A stretch of DNA of 37,818 nucleotides from Actinophytocola sp. Its GTDB lineage: Bacteria > Actinomycetota > Actinomycetes > Mycobacteriales > Pseudonocardiaceae. The position numbers were made by a program, and so were the translations under genes. Of this stretch, positions 37,702 to 37,818 are shown piece by piece. The first letter of the stretch is position 1. Each line of letters begins with the position of its first letter. Location of the stretch: NCBI GenBank assembly GCA_009377475.1, contig WHTY01000042.1:1-37818 (forward strand), in the 5' to 3' direction. Under the pieces are notes generated by a model, which saw only the letters and a program-made list of their open reading frames with translations, was not told the origin of the DNA and did not search any database.

Positions 37702-37818
37702 TCAGGGGCGGCGTGTTGGTCGGGTGTCCCATCGGTAGAGGGTCCAGGCTTGGCGGATGAGGCTACGGACGGTGATGATCGTGTCGGCGAAGTCGAAGAA
37801 GGCGTCGATGACGGTCTC
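37702..37818 (-). CDS. Transposase, C-terminal fragment (cut by window edge)
   Basis: An open frame enters from the right edge and ends at TGA 37702-37704. The 38 visible residues are ETVIDAFFDFADTIITVR, SLIRQAWTLYRWDTRPTRRP. The ending RSLIRxAWTLYRWDTRP-xRRP resembles the C terminus of IS5-type transposases of actinobacteria as I know them. The catalytic DDE residues would lie outside the window, so intactness cannot be judged. No inverted-repeat end is certain; the IS boundary should lie between 37640 and 37702. Confidence 0.6.
   Translation of the reverse strand, partial: ETVIDAFFDFADTIITVRSLIRQAWTLYRWDTRPTRRP

Overview
The window is GC-rich chromosomal DNA from an actinobacterium, most likely a member of the Pseudonocardiaceae (Amycolatopsis/Saccharomonospora-like). 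This rests on gene content, GTG/ATG codon habits and gene order, not on a database search. The order follows the Mycobacterium tuberculosis Rv1200-Rv1239 block as I remember it: MFS transporter, dapD, dapE, LOG protein, folP2, gpgS, a DivIVA-like protein, tag, DUF3117, O-methyltransferase, sigE, rseA, htrA, tatB, mrp, an Rv1234-like protein, a sugar ABC transporter in the lpqY-sugABC position, and corA. It is therefore mostly conserved core genome. The novelty lies in repeats, leaders and local rewiring.

Layout. 1-5.3 kb: 7Fe ferredoxin and dapC (overlapping), then a CHAD protein, dapD and a small lipoprotein on the minus strand, and dapE on the plus strand. Three diaminopimelate/lysine genes (dapC, dapD, dapE) lie together. 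5.4-10.3 kb: two overlapping LOG proteins, a convergent acyltransferase, and a run FolP2-like > gpgS > DivIVA-like > tag. This stretch carries four copies of a 49-nt palindrome, one of them in frame inside the FolP2-like gene. 10.4-15.4 kb: enoyl-CoA hydratase, DUF3117, leucyl aminopeptidase, MFS transporter and O-methyltransferase. 15.5-19.1 kb: the envelope-stress cluster sigE-rseA-(leader ORF)-htrA-tatB, with a candidate MprA-type direct repeat and a candidate ECF promoter in front. 19.1-23.8 kb: repeat array, mrp, SPFH protein, zinc-ribbon protein, acyl-CoA dehydrogenase and a two-TM stress-like protein. 23.9-28.5 kb: an ATPase-binding protein-permease-permease CUT1 sugar transporter resembling alpha-glucoside systems. 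28.7-35.1 kb: corA, MaoC and DUF2332, Nudix, a small membrane protein with a PH-domain protein, and PHP, MarC-family and small membrane proteins. 35.3-37.4 kb: a large secreted M14 zinc carboxypeptidase. The right edge enters the 3' end of a transposase gene.

Regulation. Many genes that start a transcription unit have a TANNNT hexamer ending 6-8 nt before the start codon and no Shine-Dalgarno sequence, the signature of leaderless mRNAs. I used this to choose several starts. Three intergenic regions hold arrays with a 21-22 nt period built on GTGTCGGACAC palindromes or GAGTCGCACCTT units. I found no CRISPR array, rRNA, recognisable tRNA or phage genes.
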